Below the pieces are notes generated by a model, which was given only the letters and a program-made list of their open reading frames with translations, did not search any database and was not told where the DNA came from. 64,000 bases of DNA from Pogostemon cablin (lineage: Eukaryota > Streptophyta > Magnoliopsida > Lamiales > Lamiaceae), in the NCBI GenBank assembly GCA_023678885.1, contig CM042979.1, forward strand, positions 26,588,981-26,652,980. Direction: 5' to 3'. How positions within the stretch are numbered: the stretch's first letter is position 1; each line of letters begins with the position of its first letter. Position numbers and translations under genes: made by a program. This document shows, piece by piece, positions 57,858 through 64,000 of the stretch.

Positions 57858-57985
57858 CATGTTTGAAATACAAGGTTGATCTATAATTTCTCTGCTCTAA
57901 TGTAGCTGGATATATCTTCGTATCAAGCTCTAGATGGCTTCATTGAGTTCATTTTATCATTTCAATATCCTTCTTGATCATAACC
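57858..57985 (+). pseudogene. UGT-5 pseudogene, right fragment (last exon end)
   Basis: Continues the fragment at 46383-46492 after the CATGT duplicate: TTGAAATACAAGGTTGATC ... CATTTTATCATTTCAAT matches the last 90 nt of UGT-2 to -4. A small insertion (TATAATTTC) near 57885 breaks the frame. Confidence 0.9.
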
Positions 57986-58805
57986 TCCTGCTTATTTACA
58001 AGGTTTACTTCTAAGGGCTGCTTGGTGCGTTGTAGTAGAGTTCCCAACGCGAATAAGAGGGTAATCAGTAGTGAATGTCATTGTCAATGCTTGTTTGATT
58101 TTATGATCACTTCAGTATGAATAAAAATAAAGTTATCACTACGCCTCATTCATAGGTCTGGATCTTCTGTGCCACTTTGGTGTGATATTTCATGTGTCAC
58201 TCTATTGGATGAGTGCCACTTGAGAGAGGAGGAAAACTAAACCTAAGTCAACCAATAAACCTTAGGCCACGGAATTAGATTTCTCCACCCCGCCACGATG
58301 GGTAGCCATTAAATCAATAGGAATGATTGTAACTTTTGGATTCCATTACCTCATATCAAGTATGAGAAATGAGAATTAATTCTTATTACGGTTGGAGAAT
58401 GGCCTTAGCAGGGAGAGCATCAATACTCGAGAAGAAAGAAGGCCGTGAAATTAGAGAAAGGGCCTAGCATTTCAAAGAAGAGGCTGCTCGCTGTCTTCAA
58501 CCTCAAGGCTCTTCATTTGAATCCTTAAGAAGGTTGGTGAATTATATCTCACTGATTTAATCTTTTGGATTCCATAAATTTTATTTGCAACTGTCTTTGT
58601 TAATCTTTGTGAGGCCTTGGAAGTATTTGATTGTCTTCTGTCTAGGTTTAGATCTTAAATGCATGAGTATATTTGATGGACCCATCCCATGTGGTCATAA
58701 AGTAGTAAAAGATGCTTTTTTATTTTTCCAGGTTGAGACCATTCATTTTTTTATAGTTAAATCTCCATCACGTTTGCATGAAGTAATTCAATTCTTTTCA
58801 GCTAA
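57986..58805. repeat. Duplicate of the UGT-2 downstream block (38041-38990)
   Basis: GGGCTGCTTGGTGCG.TGTAGTAGA, GAATAAGAGGGTAAT, ATTGTCAATGCTTGTTTGATT, the UGT-1-type fragment, and then TTAGATCTTAAATGCATGAG and GACCCATCCCATGTGG run in the same order as after UGT-2. It shows that the array once extended to this point. Confidence 0.85.
58389..58560 (+). pseudogene. UGT fragment, duplicate of the truncated UGT-1-type end at 38589
   Basis: It has the same abrupt left junction (ATTCTTATTACGGTTGGAGA) as 38580-38600 and continues to TGAATTATATCTCACTG. Extra deletions make it shorter than the copy at 38589. Confidence 0.85.
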
Positions 58806-58813
58806 TTAATTAG

Positions 58814-59702
58814 TGTTGGATATTTTAAAATTATTTAAAATTTAAAATTTTTATTACATAATTATTATGATAATTATTACTCCCTCCGTCCCACCCAAAG
58901 GGTTTCTTTTTGCCATTTTGGTCGTCCCACCCAAAGGGTTCTCTTTTCTTTTTTACACATATGAGACTCACACACCCCTTCTAATACAATTAAAATATGG
59001 AGCACACACTCCCACTAATACAACTACCCACTACATATTAAATAATAATACTCCTTAATCCACGTGCCAAAAAGCAAAAATTACCCTTTAGACGGGATGG
59101 AGGGAGTATATGTTTTTAAAACCTCAATGGTTATGTAACCTTCTCGTTTTTATGACATCCATTAACAATATTTATATCATATGAATGTGTATTAATTCTG
59201 TTAATTAAAATAGGTACATGAGAGGTCTATAAAATTGCTACAATGTTTAATGTGATTGTGTCACATAATTTTATATTCTACACATATTCACATCTATCCA
59301 AGTACTCCAATACACGTTGATATATACTATATACTATATACATGTATACCTCCATACTACACAATACACATACCTTCACACTATAAAAATATATTTTTCT
59401 ATATATAAATATATTATCTTTGAGCATTGAGTAAGTGTGTGGTTCGGGGTTCTCATCGCTGCACACGAGAGGACTATCGAGTTGTCGAATCTTGGGAAAA
59501 GAACGTGTAATAAAGAATATCATACCAGTTCAATGGGGGTGTTTCTTCTTTAAAGATAGCGTTACGGCGTGCTTCGACCCATGCTACTCTTAACCTCTTG
59601 TTTTGTCTTTATTTAAATGATTAATATTGTATTTGTTATATCTTAAATTAATATCCCTACTGTTTGTTAAATTGGTTGAATTTACTTGAATATTTTCTAA
59701 CA
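58814..59702 (+). repeat. 5' LTR of the last copia element (right limit approximate), with a MITE inside
   Basis: Starts TGTTGG; a plausible end is CTAACA near 59702. It contains the Stowaway-like insertion 58880-59106 and an AT-rich TATA region near 59400. The true limit could only be fixed with the complete 3' LTR. Confidence 0.6.
58880..59106. mobile_element. Stowaway-like MITE inside the 5' LTR
   Basis: CTCCCTCCGTCCCACCCAAAG at the left, GACGGGATGGAGGGAG at the right, TA flanks. The 3' LTR at 63941 has no MITE in the visible part, but the window ends at the equivalent position. Confidence 0.92.
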
Positions 59703-60301
59703 ATTTTAGAGAAGAAAATATTTTGTTAATTTAGGATAAAAGATTTGTGACCTGCATGGATTTTTTGAACTCTTTGTCTAGCAAGTTTGATGAAAAAGAA
59801 AAATTATATTGGCAACAACAAATGAAACTTTGGTTATTTGTATTGGGTTTGTTTTGTGATTTAAAATGGTTATATAGATGATGTCTAATGTTACAACATA
59901 GATTTTGTGAGTGTAATTGGTATGATTAAACTACGATAATTTTAATTCCTTATCTGAAGTTGGTACATATTGGATTTAGAATTTGTTACATTCTTTGTCT
60001 CACTAAATTAAGTTTTAGTTGGTGTGGTTTGAGAGAACAGAATGTGCAGAATGTCACACATTGTCCTAATGTGATAACCTTATGTTTTTATGTGATGTTT
60101 GTCAAATTCGAGAAAAAGAGATATGGAATTTATTGAATTCTTTGTGACTTATAATTGCGTTTGAAAGTAGTGGATATCTTATTGATTGTAATAATGTTTT
60201 GACTCGTAATTAATATTTGATTATATTTATTGATGATTTTTAAAATATTATTATGTTTATTTAATTGCTAAATGGAAATTATTTGATAAGGTTTTTAAAA
60301 A

Positions 60302-60332
<31 letters not shown>

Positions 60333-62405
60333 TAAAGTAATCGGGGAGTTATTATTTGCAAGGTGGTCTTGAATATAATATTTGTTTGACTAGTATGTTC
60401 GGTGGTCCTTTAAAACTCTCTTTAGATGAAATAGAGTTGACAAATTTATTTGCTCATATTTGTTGTGGTTGCATGATTGATAGTTATTCTCATGATAAAA
60501 TATTGTTTTTAAATATTGTGTGTGATTTTCAAAAATTAGAAAGGAAAAAAATCTTATTCGTGTTTTGTGAGAAATATTCAATGAGTGGATTTTTTGTACA
60601 ATAAAATTATTAATTTTTAGATATGATCAATTTGTTTGTAAGATTATGTTGGGTCCTCGAATAATTAAATTTAGATCTTATTTAAAATGGATTGGTTTTG
60701 AAGCCAAGTAATATTCTTGTAGTGTTTTGAACTATATATTTGCCCTTATACAAATTAGTATAATTGTGATGATCTTGGCGAAATTAATATGATATTTATA
60801 AATTATGAGTAAATAATAAATAAATCATGTCATACGTTCATCCCCACATATTCTGTCATCTCATTTTGCCATGGGATTTCCGTATTATTTGTATACCTAA
60901 GTGGATTGACACACAATGATATTAATTTGTCATAGCATTCATGTTTTAACTTGAGGTGATATTTTATTGCGCTTGTTTATGATTTTATAAAATATTGTTA
61001 TGTTATGGGTGGTGCTAAGAGTATATTATTTGACAAGTTCAAGAAGTATAAAGTTGAAGTTGCTTGAGAAGGAAATAATGTTCTCCTCTATGTTATGGTT
61101 GATGAGTATTCATTGATTAAAATTGATGATTATTTTAAATTACATGATGTGGGTTATAAATTCATTTTCTCTTCATTCTATTGATTATAAAGTCTATATT
61201 GTTTAATGAATGGGATGCTAATCCATGTTTGCCCACCTATGAAGTGATTTAATTGCTTTGATCTTGATAGATATGATGAATATGAAATGCATGTATAAGC
61301 AAGAATTATTTAATGTGTATATATGATATATTTAGTGCTCAACAAATTGTTTCATAAGTTAGATTGTGGTAGTCCTATATTAAGTAATTTGAATTTGTAA
61401 GATATATAATGATGTTGTTAAAAGAAAAATAGGCCCCAAAATTGTTATTATAATTTTGTTGGATATTCCCTGAGTAGTACCGCTTAATAAATTTTTGGTG
61501 ATTAATTTTGAAGCTTCTAAATTTTCTACTAATATTAATATTGAATCTCAAGAAGTTGTTTTCCTTGAAAATATACTTGTATGAAAAATATAGTTTCTAA
61601 TATGTTGGTGCTAATTGCGGTTTTACTAGTTCCATGTTTCTTTCTATTATTGGTGAAGAGACTAATGAGCCTTAGAGAAAAAAAATTTTGGTGATGATTA
61701 TTATATTAACTTGCTTGAAGATGATCTTAAATTGTATAATGATGTTGTGTTAGTTGTTGATGCTCATTTTTATAGAAAGAAGCTGTGAATATTGAGGTGA
61801 TGAGTCTTTTTCTTGAACTACATGTTGAGAGTATTACCTAGCATTTGATGTGTATCATGTTGATTAACTTTAATATTTAAGTGAATTTTAATTTATTATT
61901 TTTGTCTAGTTGTTAGAGGTTTTGAAGAAAAGTTGGGATTGATTTTATTGACTCTTACTATTTTTTTCATATAAAAGAAAATTACAACTATTAAACGTTG
62001 GTTGCTATTGCTTTTACTTATAAATTAGATATACATAAAATGGGTATAGATATTTCTTTCTTAGATTGAGATTTGAATGAGATATTTATGTAGATTTTAA
62101 ATGGAGATTTGGATGACATATTTATGTGGATTAGTAGAATAATTTTGTTGTGGCTGATGAGAAAAATAAAGTTTTTAAATTTGTTAAATCTATTATAGAT
62201 TGAAAGGTACTCTGATATAGCATAAAAGCTTGATAGTGACCACTTCTTATTGTTTGTGTATTATGTGATAAATGTGTTTATATAAAGGTTGATGTTAATT
62301 GTTTTATCATTAGGATATGAAATTTTTTGTAGTAGTATATTAATATTAATAGTGATGTTAAATGTTTATTATCATCTCATTTTGAGTACATGAAAGATCC
62401 TTGGT
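59703..62405 (+). other. Internal region of the last copia element, no readable gene
   Basis: AT-rich, with scattered gag/pol-like traces (59787 on; 61480-61590 VPLNKFLVINFEASKF and ESQEVVFLENIL). It includes a TA run at 60308-60333. The 82-codon frame at 60356-60604 has no clear family match. Confidence 0.5.
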
Positions 62406-62410
62406 CCTAT

Positions 62411-62674
62411 TGTTAAAGTGTAACCTGATTAAGTATTAAACGATTAAACTCTCTACAAGCTTAAACTTTTAGATGAGGTGGTTATTTAACATGGTATCAG
62501 AGCCTATGGTTAACAAAGGTCCAGGGTTCAAACCTCATCGCTACCCATTTATAAGAAAATTCCACATGCAAGGCTTGAGGCAAAAATTCCCCGCCTGCAT
62601 GTGAGGGGGCGTGTTAGAGTGTAACCTGATTAAGTATTAAACGATTAAACTCTCTACAAGTTTAAACTTTTAGA
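62411..62674 (+). mobile_element. TRIM-like element, 264 bp, with 63-bp terminal repeats
   Basis: The direct repeats 62411-62473 and 62612-62674 (TGTTA.AGTGTAACCTGATT ... CTTTTAGA) differ at few positions. The element is flanked by CCTAT on both sides (62406-62410 and 62675-62679). Between the repeats are an iMet primer site TGGTATCAGAGCC (near 62493), a tRNA T-arm-like GGTCCAGGGTTCAAACCT (near 62518) and a purine tract GTGAGGGGGCG (near 62601-62611). It is too short to code, so it must have used enzymes in trans. Confidence 0.88.
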
Positions 62675-62919
62675 CCTATTGATGTAATTCTTGGGGGCAT
62701 AACATATTAAAGAATGGTAACTTTATTTCTTTGCCACAATCACATTATATTGAAACTTTGATGAAAGAGTTTAATCATTTTGATGTTAGTGCACATATGT
62801 TGTTGGGGGATTAGTAAGGTATAATCATATTCACTTGAATGGCTATTTAAATATTTTGAAAGGGACTATAAATTATTTTTTTAAATTAATTCACTAATTT
62901 TACTAATGTCTTATAAGAT

Positions 62920-63334
62920 TTCAGTGATGCAGACTGAATCGTTGATTCAAATGAAACAAAGTCCACTTGTGGGTTGCTATGTGTGGAGTAGCAATACCGT
63001 GAAAGTCTACTAAATAAACTGTGATCTTTAGATGCTGTTTTTATGGAGGTTGGATAGATCGATACAAAGTTTACTAAATGTGTCCATTCATTGCCTAAGC
63101 CAATTACTCTCGTCTCACTACTGTGATAGTGAAATGGCTACTGCTAAGGCTAAAAGCAAAATTATAAAAATATATAGGAATTTGAGTGTTAGACATAAAT
63201 CAATAAGACAATTAATTTCTTACGGTGTTATTTCTTTGAATTTTGTCAGGTACGAAAATAATATAGTGGATCCGCTCACAAAGAGATTCACACGTCAACG
63301 AGTTTTATTTTTATATAATCATCGAGGGAAATAG
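62920..63334 (+). pseudogene. Copia RNase H and pol C-terminus remnant
   Basis: SDAD near 62920-62935 with NETKSTCGLL after it, and later KSKIIKIYRNLSVRHKSIRQ, LISYGVISLNFV and NNIVDPLTKRFTR (63150-63290), follow the order of the copia RNase H end (RHI..R....RQL...GVI...YV....N.ADPLTK). Stops lie between the pieces. Confidence 0.8.
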
Positions 63335-63940
63335 GATTTGAGCCTATTAATTAAGTCACCACAGTGAAAATCCATCTTCGGAGGTATGGTGATCCCATGA
63401 ACAAGTTCAACAGGTAAAAATAAAACTGTAAAGGGGTGACTTGGAAGAGCACACGTGATGGATATAATATTTTTTGAGGAAATATTTCCGAGTCCCATTC
63501 CTATGGTGATAAGTGCTCTTCATGTGACGTTTGAGGTTGAGTCTAACTCTTAATGAATCCAAATGCATATTTCTTTGCAGGATGGTTGGTCACAAACTAA
63601 CCTTGGAGGATTCACCTAAGTGAACATAGTGGTGGGGTCGCTACTGTGGAGTGTGGGCTACTCCCTAAAAATGTTCATGATACAAGATTCCGTGCATGAC
63701 CATAAAGCACACCACTGATAGAACCATAATATTTACTCATACCGTGTGTTGGATGAATTGCCATATTTTTTCCAAGGACATAGTTCAAGACATTCATGTC
63801 AATATGTGCTTAATGTGGTTAATTCATTTACACTAAGTGGATGTTCAAACTTGGAAGGTACCTACACCTATTACACGGTATTATATGCTCAACTTATTTT
63901 CTTAATTATATATATTATTTATTTTAAATTATGTGGGGAT

Positions 63941-64000
63941 TGTTGGATATTTTATAATTTAAAATAAAAATTATTATTACATAATTATTATGATAATTAT
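63941..64000 (+). repeat. Start of the 3' LTR of the last copia element (truncated by window end)
   Basis: TGTTGGATATTTTATAATTT and following match 58814 onward. Confidence 0.85.

Larger units (their letters stand above)
58814..64000 (+). mobile_element. Degenerate Ty1/copia element, 3' LTR running off the window
   Basis: TGTTGGATATTTTA.AATT...CATAATTATTATGATAATTA at 58814 recurs at 63941-64000, preceded by the polypurine ATGTGGGGA. Between them are copia-type pieces: a gag-like FDEKEKLYWQQQMKLWLFVL (59787 on), FLNGDLDDIFM-like RT debris near 62100, RNase H GFSDAD near 62915-62935 and the pol end VDPLTKRFTR near 63270. Many stops; clearly inactive. Confidence 0.8.

Noticed and set aside
58585..58809. 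74-codon frame after the UGT fragment
   Set aside because: It is the duplicated UGT spacer block; copies at 36046, 38850 and 41430 do not keep the frame.
60356..60604. 82-codon frame in the last copia element
   Set aside because: It could be gag debris but shows no alignable motif; treated as part of the decayed interior.

Overview
The window is nuclear DNA of a flowering plant (eudicot), AT-rich and dominated by transposable elements. The evidence is a seven-exon terpene synthase, two-exon family-1 UDP-glycosyltransferases (UGTs), Ty1/copia, Ty3/gypsy, LINE, SINE, TRIM and Stowaway-like elements, and an endogenous plant pararetrovirus. A mint-family (Lamiales) origin is likely from the type of terpene synthase. 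That is an inference, not something the sequence proves.

Layout. 1-6690: a decayed LINE (non-LTR) reverse transcriptase split by a young, apparently intact Ty1/copia element (753-5359, target duplication CAAAC, two differences between its 262-bp LTRs, one 1343-codon gag-pol frame). 6.7-18.5 kb: gene-free AT-rich DNA with tandem duplications, microsatellites, at least eight Stowaway-like MITEs, a long inverted repeat, and a tRNA-derived SINE with a 14-bp target duplication inside a poly(A)-tailed retrocopy. 18857-21388: an intact class-III terpene synthase gene of 550 codons with no plastid transit peptide. 22-25 kb: MITEs of several families. 25.1-33.9 kb: an endogenous pararetrovirus (tRNA-Met primer site, coat protein with zinc knuckle, protease, a 493-codon RT-RNase H frame, an unassigned 3' frame, and a promoter with TGACG motifs), interrupted by a solo LTR. 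I found no movement-protein gene in it.

34.3-43.5 kb: a tandem array of four UGT76-like genes in one orientation. UGT-1 has a stop codon inside the sugar-donor box, UGT-2 has two indels, and UGT-3 and UGT-4 are intact (454 and 453 aa). UGT-3 carries a Stowaway-like element in its only intron. Further UGT scraps lie at 38.6, 46.4/57.9 and 58.4 kb, so the array was once longer. 43.8-44.4 kb is a gypsy protease relic.

46.5-57.9 kb: a degenerate Ty1/copia element (target duplication CATGT) that split a fifth UGT pseudogene. It was itself hit by a solo LTR in pol and by a TRIM, a solo LTR inside that TRIM, and another LTR in its 3' LTR. 58.8-64.0 kb: a second degenerate copia element, whose 3' LTR runs off the window, containing a small TRIM-like insertion.

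How the genes may work together: a cytosolic terpene synthase beside a UGT array is compatible with making and glycosylating a sesquiterpenoid, but co-expression is unknown. The pararetroviral promoter points at UGT-1 about 0.85 kb downstream and could have affected the array.
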